Below are positions 51,677 to 59,370 of a DNA stretch of 64,000 bases, piece after piece. How positions within the stretch are numbered: position 1 is the first letter of the stretch; the number at the start of each line of letters is the position of its first letter. Under the pieces are notes generated by a model. The model was not told the DNA's origin. It was given only the letters and a program-made list of their open reading frames with translations, and did not search any database. Origin of the DNA: Algoriella xinjiangensis (GTDB taxonomy: Bacteria; Bacteroidota; Bacteroidia; Flavobacteriales; Weeksellaceae); contig NZ_FOUZ01000010.1 in the NCBI RefSeq assembly GCF_900115015.1, positions 62,001 through 126,000 of the forward strand, read 5' to 3'. A program made the position numbers and the translations under genes.

Positions 51677-52943
51677 ATTATTTGAGAATTTTGACATAAT
51701 TTCTGACAAAGAATGGAAAAATAAAGTTCAGGTTGAACTAAAAGGTTTAGAATATAATGAAACATTGGTTTGGGGAACAAATGATCACATTAACGTGAAA
51801 CCATTGTATACAAAAGATGATGTTGATTATTCTGCAATTCAACCTTTGCCAAGAAGTACAAAAGATTGGAAAATTATCTCAAAATACACCGGAAATATCA
51901 ACCAAGATTACAGCTTTTTATACGGTTATTTAATTCCTCAGAAAAGTTTTAATGAAAAGATTGAACTTCCTCATTACTTAGATTTATTTATTCAATTTGA
52001 TGGCTCTACTGATTTAAAATCGTTAGAAAATATTCCGAATCTTAAATATTTAGATTTAGATATTTATGGTTATTTGGCTCAGAATGGATTATGGCAAAAT
52101 GACTCAAAAGCAGCTTCTAAAGAATTGGTAAAAGAAGTTTTAGAATTAAAAAATTTCGAAAAAGTTATTTCAATTCAAGCAGATGTTTACCAAAATGCAG
52201 GTGCAAATCACGTGCAACAACTTGCGATTACATTGGCGCATGCAGTAGAATATTTAGAAACTTTTGGAGCTGATATTGCCGATAAAATCTATTTTAAATT
52301 TGCTGTCGGAAGTAATTATTTCTTCGAAGTTGCAAAATTAAGAGCTTTCCGCTTTTTATGGAAAATGATTTTAGAGCAATATAATAAAGAAAGTGAAGCC
52401 TTTATATTTACTACAACGTCTGATCGAAATAAATCTAAATTAGATATTTACAACAACGTTATTCGTACAACTTTAGAATCGTCTGCTGCCGTTTTTGGTG
52501 CAAGCGACGCTGTATTTGTAGGTTCGTATGACGAAGTAAATAATGAAACTGATTTTGGTTTAGAATTAGCTGCAAAACAACAATTATTGTTGCAAAAAGA
52601 GTCTTATTTAAATCAATTTTCTGATCCTGCTGCTGGTTCTTTTTACATTGAAAGCTTAACAAATCAATTGGCTGAAAATGCATTAGAATTGTTCAAAACA
52701 ATACAAAATGTTGGTGGATTTGTAAGAGCATTAGAAAATGAAACGTTACAAGATTTTATTTATTCTAGCGCTAAGAAAGAACAAAAGGATTTTGATGAGC
52801 AAATCATCAAATTAATTGGTGTAAATAAATACAGAAACGAAGCAGATGTAATTGAAAAATTACCAAAAGAAAAGATTATAAAACAAGCACTTTTCGTTCC
52901 GATAGTTCCTACTCGTTTAGCCGAAAAAGAAGAAAAAAAGTAA
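51669..52943 (+). CDS. mutA: Methylmalonyl-CoA mutase small (beta) subunit
   Basis: A 424-residue protein of the methylmalonyl-CoA mutase small-subunit family. It has the N-terminal SKLFENFDIISDKEWKNKVQVEL segment and a TIM-barrel domain with SIQADVYQNAGANHVQQLAITLAHAVEYL, but no cobalamin-binding domain, so it cannot catalyse alone. The catalytic large subunit (mutB/scpA) is normally encoded directly downstream, but here a terminator and an unrelated hydrolase gene follow. The partner must be elsewhere or lost. It overlaps the ftsB-like gene by eight bases. Confidence 0.88.
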   Translation: MSKLFENFDIISDKEWKNKVQVELKGLEYNETLVWGTNDHINVKPLYTKDDVDYSAIQPLPRSTKDWKIISKYTGNINQDYSFLYGYLIPQKSFNEKIELPHYLDLFIQFDGSTDLKSLENIPNLKYLDLDIYGYLAQNGLWQNDSKAASKELVKEVLELKNFEKVISIQADVYQNAGANHVQQLAITLAHAVEYLETFGADIADKIYFKFAVGSNYFFEVAKLRAFRFLWKMILEQYNKESEAFIFTTTSDRNKSKLDIYNNVIRTTLESSAAVFGASDAVFVGSYDEVNNETDFGLELAAKQQLLLQKESYLNQFSDPAAGSFYIESLTNQLAENALELFKTIQNVGGFVRALENETLQDFIYSSAKKEQKDFDEQIIKLIGVNKYRNEADVIEKLPKEKIIKQALFVPIVPTRLAEKEEKK

Positions 52944-52989
52944 TATATTATCCTGATTATTTAAAATAAAAATCAATCGATTTTATATA

Positions 52990-53019
52990 GAAAAGGCTTC
53001 CAATTGGAAGCCTTTTTTT
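52990..53019 (+). terminator. Terminator of the udk-ftsB-mutA operon
   Basis: A near-perfect palindrome, AAAAGGCTTCCAATTGGAAGCCTTTT, with a T-run. Confidence 0.9.
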
Positions 53020-53041
53020 ATGCAAAAAATATATAAACGAG

Positions 53042-53049
53042 TACCTTTG
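53042..53049 (+). promoter_or_regulatory. -7 element that fixes the start of the MBL hydrolase
   Basis: TACCTTTG is an exact TAnnTTTG match, between a too-early ATG at 53020 (still inside the terminator) and the used ATG at 53065. The expected leader is about 10 bases. Confidence 0.5.
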
Positions 53050-53064
53050 TTAAAATTTTTCGAG

Positions 53065-53796
53065 ATGAAAGTTATTCCCTTGCTAGAAGGAGTTTATGAA
53101 GTGAGTTTAAAAAAAGATTTTCATTATGTAAGTCCAGATTTAATTGATGGTAAACCAACGGAAGGTTATTATTTAATTGTTCGACCATTTTTGGTGCAAA
53201 TTGGTGATGAAAATATTTTGATTGATGCAGGATATGGCGGCGAAGAAGAATGTGAACCAATTTTGATAAAGAAATTAAGAGAAAATGGACTTAATTCTAC
53301 AGCAATTTCAAAGGTTTTGATTTCGCATCTACACAAAGATCACATCAACGGAATAGGAACTTGGATTGGCGAAGAATTTGTATGTAATTTTCCGAATGCA
53401 CAGATTTATATTCAACAAAAAGAATACGATTATGCGATTGCTCAAACCAATAATTCATACAATTATGAACGATTAGAAAAGTTAAAAAACTTTAAAAATA
53501 TTGTTTGGATGAATGAAAATGAAGGTGATATTTCAGAAAATATTCATTTTGAAATGACGGGCGGACATGTTCCTTTTCAACAAGTTTTCTGGATAAAAAA
53601 TAACGATGAAACCGTTTTTTATGGTGCAGATAATTTACCTCAACTAAATTATTTAAAATATCATGCCGCTTTCAAAAATGATGTTGATGGACATAAAGCA
53701 ATGGAAGATCGTTTGCGATGGGAAGAACAAGCCAAAAACGAATATTGGAAAATATTATTTTATCACGGAAAACGTACAGATATAAAACAGTTTTAA
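53065..53796 (+). CDS. Metallo-beta-lactamase-fold hydrolase
   Basis: A 243-residue MBL-fold hydrolase. LISHLHKDHINGIGTW carries HxHxDH, and later FEMTGGHVPFQQVFWI, YGADNLPQ and LFYHGK supply further metal ligands. It is cytoplasmic and its substrate is unknown; lactonases, glyoxalase II and similar enzymes share the fold. I start at the ATG at 53065 (MKVIPLLEG), because 53020 lies in the previous terminator and upstream of the promoter element. It is a single gene. Confidence 0.87.
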   Translation: MKVIPLLEGVYEVSLKKDFHYVSPDLIDGKPTEGYYLIVRPFLVQIGDENILIDAGYGGEEECEPILIKKLRENGLNSTAISKVLISHLHKDHINGIGTWIGEEFVCNFPNAQIYIQQKEYDYAIAQTNNSYNYERLEKLKNFKNIVWMNENEGDISENIHFEMTGGHVPFQQVFWIKNNDETVFYGADNLPQLNYLKYHAAFKNDVDGHKAMEDRLRWEEQAKNEYWKILFYHGKRTDIKQF

Positions 53797-53810
53797 TCAA
53801 TCATAACATA

Positions 53811-53842
53811 AAAAAAATCCACTCAATTGAGTGGATTTTTTT
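53811..53842. terminator. Bidirectional terminator
   Basis: A perfect palindrome, AAATCCACTCAATTGAGTGGATTT, with A- and T-runs on both sides. Confidence 0.9.
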
Positions 53843-53845
53843 TAT

Positions 53846-55081
53846 TTATAACAATATCATCGCTTGTATTGTAAACATACCATCTGATTTTTTGGATTGA
53901 TCAAAAGCATGTTGATATTCGACCGAAATTTTAGCATTTTGCCCATCAATATACCAGTTCCCTCCTACTTTAAATTCTTTTACAGGCTCTATCAAACCTT
54001 TAAAATCACGGTGTGAATATCCAACATAAGGTTGAATACGATTTCTGAATTTAGACTCACCATCTTTTATATTTTTAGGCAATAAATAGCCTACATGACC
54101 AGAAAATTGATTTCCATCTCCAACCACATTTCCTTGTAAATATTTTTCGCCCATATCCGAATTTTGATATTTCGCATAAGCCGTTATAGATGAATTTTTA
54201 CCAATCGGTGTATCATAAAAAGCATCAACTGCAAAATGTGTCACATCTTCTCCAATTAAGTTTTCAGCATTATCTTTTCTGACAATTGCATTACTTTGAT
54301 TAAAGAAACCAGCACCAATATTAAAAACCTTTTTTGCGCCTAAATATGTACCCACGCGATACGGAAGAACATTAGATTCTTGATCCAAGAATTGATAATC
54401 AAAATAACCCGAAATCGCATATTTTCCTTCTCCAAGAATTGCTTTACCTAAGTATTTTTCTTGTCCATTTTGCAGTTCAGTTGTTGCATTACCATCCAAT
54501 GTATTTGTAATGGCATCGCTTAATGCTAAACGATAATTTAACTTACCAATTCTACCTTTTGCAAATATCCCTAAATGGTTTGTAAATTGATCAGATAATC
54601 CAAGTGTAGACCAGTCTGCACGATTATTATCTAATGTTAACATATTAATAGACCCTTGCCCATTTCCTCGCGAAATTCCACCAAAATTATGCACTCCAGC
54701 ACCAATCGCTAAATTATCTGTTACTTTATATTGTAAAAACATTTCGTGCAGAAAAAATGTAACATCTGTACTTTTTCCCATCGGAGAAAGATTGTTATCA
54801 TAAATTCCATTTGCACCAAAATGCGTTAAGATCATAAATCGATCGTTAATTTGAGAATAAGCCAAAACACGCGCTCTTTTGATAGAAAAACCGTCATTTA
54901 CATTTTTACCTTCATAATCTTGAAACCAAGTTTGTCCCCATAAAATGAATCGAATGTATTTATTTCCTTCAGGATTTAATTTAACAACTAAACCTCCATC
55001 ATATTCTGAGGCATATTGTGCGTTTAAGTCTGAAATTCCAATTGTTATAAGTAGAGTTATAGCTCCTAAAAATTTTTTCAT
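53846..55081 (-). CDS. Outer membrane porin (OprP/OprO-like)
   Basis: A 411-residue outer-membrane barrel protein with a signal peptide (cleavage near LNAQY). FILWGQTWFQDYEGKNV and FSIKRARVLAYSQIN at the start, and QAMILL at the end, are typical of phosphate-selective porin O/P-like proteins. Alternating strands and aromatic girdle residues run through the protein. It allows passive uptake of small anions or other solutes; specificity is unknown. It is transcribed divergently from the barrel gene at 55447. Confidence 0.85.
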   Translation of the reverse strand: MKKFLGAITLLITIGISDLNAQYASEYDGGLVVKLNPEGNKYIRFILWGQTWFQDYEGKNVNDGFSIKRARVLAYSQINDRFMILTHFGANGIYDNNLSPMGKSTDVTFFLHEMFLQYKVTDNLAIGAGVHNFGGISRGNGQGSINMLTLDNNRADWSTLGLSDQFTNHLGIFAKGRIGKLNYRLALSDAITNTLDGNATTELQNGQEKYLGKAILGEGKYAISGYFDYQFLDQESNVLPYRVGTYLGAKKVFNIGAGFFNQSNAIVRKDNAENLIGEDVTHFAVDAFYDTPIGKNSSITAYAKYQNSDMGEKYLQGNVVGDGNQFSGHVGYLLPKNIKDGESKFRNRIQPYVGYSHRDFKGLIEPVKEFKVGGNWYIDGQNAKISVEYQHAFDQSKKSDGMFTIQAMILL

Positions 55082-55446
55082 CTGTTAAATAAATGGTGTT
55101 ACTTGTACATTATATTGTCGTTTGAAGTAGGTTTTCGGCAAAAAAATATTCGACTAAAATAATGATTTATATGGAATTATTACTCTTTTTGATAAAATAA
55201 TCCATATTTATCTTATTCACACTAATTATACACCACTGAAATATAATTCCTTATCATTTTTAAAATAAAATCTTATCTATAAATTGAAAAGGACAAATGA
55301 ATAATAGAGAAGCTTCAACAAATAAAAGTGAATCATAAAAATTTCCGAATAACAATTATTGACTTAATAATCAATTTGTTAAATTTAAAATTTTAACAAA
55401 TTTTGGTATAATTTATGGAATTTAATAAAGTCTAAATCGAAACATT
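55082..55446. other. Divergent promoter region of two outer-membrane genes
   Basis: 365 bases between the porin and the beta-barrel protein. The right end holds the inverted repeat and promoter at 55373-55405. The left half, 55082-55370, is AT-rich; I see no clear porin promoter and no ORF. Confidence 0.5.
55373..55405 (+). promoter_or_regulatory. Inverted repeat overlapping the barrel-gene promoter
   Basis: AATTTGTTAAA (55373-55383) and TTTAACAAATT (55392-55402) are perfect 11-base arms around eight bases. TTG (55376-55378), a 19-base spacer and AAATTTTG (55398-55405, one mismatch to TAnnTTTG) overlap it, so it is a probable operator. AT content is high, so a chance palindrome is possible. 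Confidence 0.4.
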
Positions 55447-56022
55447 ATGAAAAAAATTATTTTAGCAATTATTGCGATTCCATTTTCAATGATTGCATTC
55501 GGACAAGACGTTACAACTCCTCAAACTTCTGCAAATGTTGGTTCTACGCCAATCAAAGAAGGTAATTGGTTAGTTGGTGGTTCTATCGGTTCTTTAGGAT
55601 ATTCTTTTGAAGGAGAAAACTTTAACATTAACTTGAGCCCACAAGCTGGATATTTTATTTCTGATGGATTTGCTGTTGGTTTAACAACTGGATTTGGTTT
55701 ACAAACGGTAAAAGATCACGACAATATTTATCAATATAAATTAATGCCTTTTGCTCGTTATTATTTCCCTGAAGGAGCAAGTTCTACGGGACGCTTTTTT
55801 GGACAAGGAGAAGTTGGTATAACTGGAGCTAAATCTGGTGGTGTTTCTGACACATCTTTTGGATTTGGTGTAAATGCTGGATATGCACATTTTATCACAA
55901 GAAATGTTGCGTTAGAAGGTATGTTAGGTTACAATTACTCAAAATCTAATTTAGCAAATGCTGAAGCACAAAACGGATTAGGTTTGGCTGTAGGTCTTCA
56001 AATTTATTTAGGACACAAATAA
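55447..56022 (+). CDS. Small outer membrane beta-barrel protein
   Basis: A 191-residue protein with a signal peptide (cleavage near AFGQD). An eight-strand OmpA/OmpW-like barrel follows (WLVGGSIGSLGYSF, then FAVGLTTGFGLQTV, YFPEGASSTGRFFGQGEVG, and the terminal GLAVGLQIYLGHK). It has Gly- and aromatic-rich alternating strands and no periplasmic domain. Its function is unknown; such proteins are often abundant surface proteins. A strong terminator follows. Confidence 0.85.
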   Translation: MKKIILAIIAIPFSMIAFGQDVTTPQTSANVGSTPIKEGNWLVGGSIGSLGYSFEGENFNINLSPQAGYFISDGFAVGLTTGFGLQTVKDHDNIYQYKLMPFARYYFPEGASSTGRFFGQGEVGITGAKSGGVSDTSFGFGVNAGYAHFITRNVALEGMLGYNYSKSNLANAEAQNGLGLAVGLQIYLGHK

Positions 56023-56040
56023 CTATATAACAACAATTTT

Positions 56041-56077
56041 AAAAACGATACAATCGATAAAGTTGTATCGTTTTTTT
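56041..56077. terminator. Terminator of the barrel gene
   Basis: AAAACGATACAA and TTGTATCGTTTT form a twelve-pair stem around a nine-base loop, with a T-run on the plus strand and an A-run before it. Confidence 0.85.
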
Positions 56078-56106
56078 AATGATTTAAATTTTTAAAATTT
56101 AAATAT

Positions 56107-56679
56107 TTATTTCTTTGTCAATCTACTCAATGTTTCTCTAGAAACACCAAGATATTGGGCAATCATGGTTTTAGAAACACGCTGAAAAAGTGCTGGATAT
56201 TGATGCAATAACAACTCATATTTTTCTTTGGCTGAATTTTTCATCATCGATAAAACTCTTTTTTGTAATGCAACATAACCCGAAAATGCTTTTTCACCAT
56301 GAAAAATATACATTTTAGGAACAGCTTCGCACATTTTTTTTCGGTCTTCAAAACTAAGTTCTAATACAAAACAATCTTCTAAAGCTTGTACACAAACATT
56401 TCCTTTTGTTTCTTTTACTAATGCAGGATAATCCGAAATCCACCAATTTTCCATTGCAAATTGAATGATATATTCTTTACCAAGCTCATCCTCTGTAAAT
56501 GCTTTTAAACAACCTTTTACAACCAAAAATTCGGACGTAATAATTTGTCCAGCTTCTATAAGTAATTCCTTTTTATTTACTTCTACAGGCGAATAATACG
56601 GTAATATTGTTTGAAATTCTTCATCAGTTAAAGCTACAATATCCTCAATATGTTGACGTAAAAAAATAGCGTATTCCAT
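56107..56679 (-). CDS. Crp/Fnr-family transcriptional regulator
   Basis: A 190-residue regulator. Residues 15-115 form a cyclic-nucleotide-binding-type beta roll without an obvious cNMP phosphate-binding RxA motif. Residues about 145-188 contain a helix-turn-helix (KTMIAQYLGVSRETLSRLTKK). It has no Cys cluster of the FNR type, so the effector is unknown. It lies 49 bases after the DJ-1-like gene on the same strand, at the end of the quinone-reductase operon. A perfect TGTGA-N6-TCACA site is upstream of that operon, so local autoregulation is likely. Confidence 0.88.
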   Translation of the reverse strand: MEYAIFLRQHIEDIVALTDEEFQTILPYYSPVEVNKKELLIEAGQIITSEFLVVKGCLKAFTEDELGKEYIIQFAMENWWISDYPALVKETKGNVCVQALEDCFVLELSFEDRKKMCEAVPKMYIFHGEKAFSGYVALQKRVLSMMKNSAKEKYELLLHQYPALFQRVSKTMIAQYLGVSRETLSRLTKK

Positions 56680-56728
56680 TTCTCAAAGTTAAGAAATGAA
56701 ATACGCTATTATTAATATATTTAAAAAA

Positions 56729-57489
56729 TTATTTACTCAATGCAACTTTCATTGCTTCCCCAACTGCCTTGGCAGATTGCGGATTTTGTCCTGTTATTAA
56801 ACGCTGATCAACCGTAACATGAATTTCCCAAGGAGCAGATTTTTCATAAACTCCGCCTTGTGATTTTAATTTATCTTCTAAAAGAAAAGGAACAACATTC
56901 GTCAATTTCACAATTTCTTCTTCTTCATTACTAAATCCATTTACTTTTTTACCATCAATTAAGTATTTACCATTGCTTAATTTGATGTTTAACAATCCGG
57001 CTGGACCATGACAAACAGCTGCAACAACACCATTTTTTTCATAAATTTTGGTTGCAATTGCTGCTATATCTTCATTATTTGGTAAATCCCAAACTGCACC
57101 GTGTCCACCAGCATAAAAAATTGCTTTGTATTGCTCTGGTTTCACATCAGATGGCTTCATTGTATTAGAAATTTTGTTGTGATAATATTCGTTTTCCCAA
57201 AACTCTTTATTTTCTTCATCTGTCAAATCAAATCCATCAACTGGAGGATTTCCACCTTTAGGACTAACAAAATCTATTTCATATCCAGCTTCCGTTAACA
57301 CTTTCCATGGATGTGAAACTTCACTTAAAAAATAACCTGTTTTTTCTCCCGTATTTCCTTTCTCTTCGTGACTTGTTACTACAAATAAAATTTTATCTTT
57401 CATTGGTTTAGATTTTTGTTGAGCATAAATAATACTAATACTTAAAAGTAAAATACAACTCAAAACGATTCTTATTCGATTATTTTCAT
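56729..57489 (-). pseudogene. DJ-1/PfpI (Hsp31-like) gene with a frameshift at its start
   Basis: A type 1 glutamine amidotransferase-fold protein with AAVCHGPAGLL carrying the nucleophilic Cys, and FVVTSHEEK, FYAGGHGAVWDL, as in Hsp31/PfpI members. The frame is open from 57463 (TTG) and matches a signal peptide (LSCILLLSISIIYAQ). An ATG at 57487-57489, three bases after the previous stop, is one base out of frame. Four A bases follow it; five would give MKNNRIRIVLSC, a complete signal peptide. So one A was lost or miscalled. Translation could still begin at TTG 57463 or at the ATG at 57403 (MKDKILF), giving a cytoplasmic form. Confidence 0.75.
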
Positions 57490-57492
57490 AAT

Positions 57493-57783
57493 TTATTTCT
57501 CAATTTTCTGTGTAAGAAGAACCAAAGGTTTTTCTTCTAAATAATCGGCAGGCAACGATATAAATTCTTGTATATATGGTTGCTGATTATGAAGATTTAA
57601 TCCTTCTTGATTCTCCCAAATTTCATAAAACACGAATTGATTTTTATCTTCAATACCTTGGTGCAAGTCATATTTTATACAAGCTTTTTCTTTTCTAGTT
57701 TCGGTAACCATGTTTTCTAAAACAGATTTTACTTCGTCCAAATAAGCCGATTTACTTTTTACAATAGCAGTTATATAGATCAT
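57493..57783 (-). CDS. ABM-type quinol monooxygenase
   Basis: A 96-residue dimeric ferredoxin-like antibiotic-biosynthesis-monooxygenase (ABM/YgiN) protein. It has MIYITAIVKSKSAYLDEVKSVLEN at the start and the FYEIWENQEGLNLH signature. YgiN in E. coli is a quinol monooxygenase working with MdaB. Here the MdaB-like reductase is directly upstream, overlapping by four bases (ATGA), which supports a quinone-redox function. Confidence 0.87.
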   Translation of the reverse strand: MIYITAIVKSKSAYLDEVKSVLENMVTETRKEKACIKYDLHQGIEDKNQFVFYEIWENQEGLNLHNQQPYIQEFISLPADYLEEKPLVLLTQKIEK

Positions 57784-58397
57784 TTTACTAAATTTTCTTC
57801 GGTTACAAAAATTGATTCAAGATGTTTTGTGTATTCTTTTCTATAATTCTCAATACGTTCTTCTGTCGCATTTTTTTCTAAATCATGAAAGTGAAAACCT
57901 TGAATTTTAGTCATTCCAACAAAAGCATTCATGTGGTGAAAACCAAATAAAATACCATCATCTACAGATGTTTCATTAAAAAACTCTCCAGGCAATGTAA
58001 AAGCCGTGTCGGGCGCATTCCAAGTAGAATTTACAATGTATTTTTTACCTTGCATTAAACCTCCAGTACCGTAATTAATTGCAGGATTTTTGCGCGAACG
58101 CCCATCACTTGCATACATTCCGTTTTGGTGTCCTGCCGTAAAAACATCATCAATGTATTTTTTTAAACGATTTGGAACTTGAAACCACCAAATCGGCGTA
58201 TTATAAACAATAATATCTGCCCACTTAAAGTTTTCGACTTCCGCAATTGCATCAAATTCATTGTTTATATTAAATATTCGAACATCAAAATCATTTGCTG
58301 TAAAAAAATCTGCTGTCCAACCAGTTAATGTTTTATTGAATGCTCCGCCAGAATGTGCAAAATTCTGACCTCCGTTTATAATAAATATGTTTTTCAT
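57780..58397 (-). CDS. mdaB: NADPH quinone reductase (MdaB-like)
   Basis: A 205-residue flavodoxin-fold NAD(P)H:quinone oxidoreductase of the MdaB type. INGGQNFAHSGGAFNKTL is the FMN loop; WWFQVPNRLKKYIDDVFTAG and the GTGGLMQGKKYIVNSTWNAP region are typical. I use the ATG at 58397 (MKNIFIINGG), because 58445 would place the start within the regulatory region. It is the first gene of the operon mdaB, ABM monooxygenase, DJ-1-like. It reduces quinones and protects against oxidative and electrophile stress. Confidence 0.88.
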   Translation of the reverse strand: MKNIFIINGGQNFAHSGGAFNKTLTGWTADFFTANDFDVRIFNINNEFDAIAEVENFKWADIIVYNTPIWWFQVPNRLKKYIDDVFTAGHQNGMYASDGRSRKNPAINYGTGGLMQGKKYIVNSTWNAPDTAFTLPGEFFNETSVDDGILFGFHHMNAFVGMTKIQGFHFHDLEKNATEERIENYRKEYTKHLESIFVTEENLVK

Positions 58398-58416
58398 TTT
58401 TCTTAAATTCTTTATG

Positions 58417-58424
58417 CAAATTTC
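58417..58424 (-). promoter_or_regulatory. -7-like element of the mdaB operon
   Basis: The reverse strand reads GAAATTTG, with one mismatch (first base) to TAnnTTTG, about 20 bases upstream of the mdaB ATG. The Crp-type palindrome is centred about 43 bases before the predicted start point. Confidence 0.4.
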
Positions 58425-58446
58425 CGTCCTTTTATCAAAATACACC

Positions 58447-58462
58447 TGTGATTTAGGTCACA
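58447..58462. promoter_or_regulatory. Perfect Crp/Fnr-type palindrome TGTGA-N6-TCACA
   Basis: TGTGA (58447-58451), six bases TTTAGG, then TCACA (58458-58462), identical to the classical E. coli CRP half-sites. It lies upstream of the mdaB operon and 87 bases upstream of the divergent BtuF-like gene. The only Crp/Fnr gene in the window is at the end of the mdaB operon. Confidence 0.65.
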
Positions 58463-58548
58463 AATTTTATACCATCAAAGCTCATTCATCTGATTATATC
58501 ATTTTCGAAATTGAATTTCTAAGCTTATATTTATAAAAAAAATAAGCA

Positions 58549-59355
58549 ATGTTTATCCATCGATATCCGCAACGAATAGTTTGTTTAACAGAAGAAGGCA
58601 CCGAAATTTTATACGCAATTGGCGAACAACATCGCTTGGTCGGAATTAGTGGTTTTACATATCGTCCGCCCGAAGCCAGAAAAGAAAAGCCTAAAGTCTC
58701 TACTTTTTTAGATGCTAAATTTGAAGATATTATTGCTTTGCAACCAGATTTGGTGATTGGATATTCGGATTTACAAGCTGATATTGCGGCAGAATTAATT
58801 CGACGTGGAATTAACGTTTTTATTTTTAATCATCATACAGTCGAAGAAATTCTGAATATGATTGTACAATTTACATCTTTGATTGGTTGCCAAGAAAAAG
58901 GATTTGAATTGATTGAAAACTATCAAAATCGTATCCATAAAATAAAATTAGAAGCTCAAAATTTAGCTTATCAACCAACTGTTTTTTTTGAAGAATGGGA
59001 CGAACCAATTATTTCTGGAAGCGCTTGGGTTAATGATTTGATTGAAATAGCTGGTGGAAGATTAGCTTTTCCCGAACTTAAAAATAAAGCGTTAGCAAAA
59101 GATAGAATTTTGTTAGATGAACAAGTAATAGACCGAAATCCAGAAGTTATTATTGGTTCGTGGTGTGGAAAAATGTTCAAACCAGAAAAAGTAAAAAAAC
59201 GTTTGGGATTTGATCAAGTAAAAGCCGTTCAAAACAACTTTTTGTTCGAAATAAAATCTGAATTAATTTTACAACCTGGTCCCGCAGCTTTGACTGATGG
59301 TTTAGATGAAATTGTAAAAATCATACAATATGTTACAAAAAATCCCGCCAATTAG
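58549..59355 (+). CDS. BtuF-like substrate-binding protein without a signal peptide
   Basis: A 268-residue protein of the ABC-type cobalamin/iron-siderophore binding fold (PF01497 type): RIVCLTEEGTEILYAIG at the start, DLVIGYSDLQADIAAELIRRG in the middle, and SGSAWVNDLIEIAGG and QPGPAALTDG later. The ATG at 58549 gives no signal peptide, and there is no upstream in-frame ATG that would add one. Either it is cytoplasmic or the true N-terminus is missing. No ABC permease or ATPase gene is near. Its stop codon lies inside the terminator loop. Confidence 0.8.
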   Translation: MFIHRYPQRIVCLTEEGTEILYAIGEQHRLVGISGFTYRPPEARKEKPKVSTFLDAKFEDIIALQPDLVIGYSDLQADIAAELIRRGINVFIFNHHTVEEILNMIVQFTSLIGCQEKGFELIENYQNRIHKIKLEAQNLAYQPTVFFEEWDEPIISGSAWVNDLIEIAGGRLAFPELKNKALAKDRILLDEQVIDRNPEVIIGSWCGKMFKPEKVKKRLGFDQVKAVQNNFLFEIKSELILQPGPAALTDGLDEIVKIIQYVTKNPAN

Positions 59356-59370
59356 CGGGATTTTTTTATT
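59338..59370. terminator. Bidirectional terminator
   Basis: AAAATCCCGC and GCGGGATTTT form a ten-pair stem around CAATTA, which includes the stop codon of the plus-strand gene. It also serves murB on the minus strand. Confidence 0.9.

Noticed and set aside
53020-53064. Longer N-terminus of the MBL hydrolase from 53020
   Set aside because: The first ATG is at the end of the previous gene's terminator and upstream of the promoter element at 53042.
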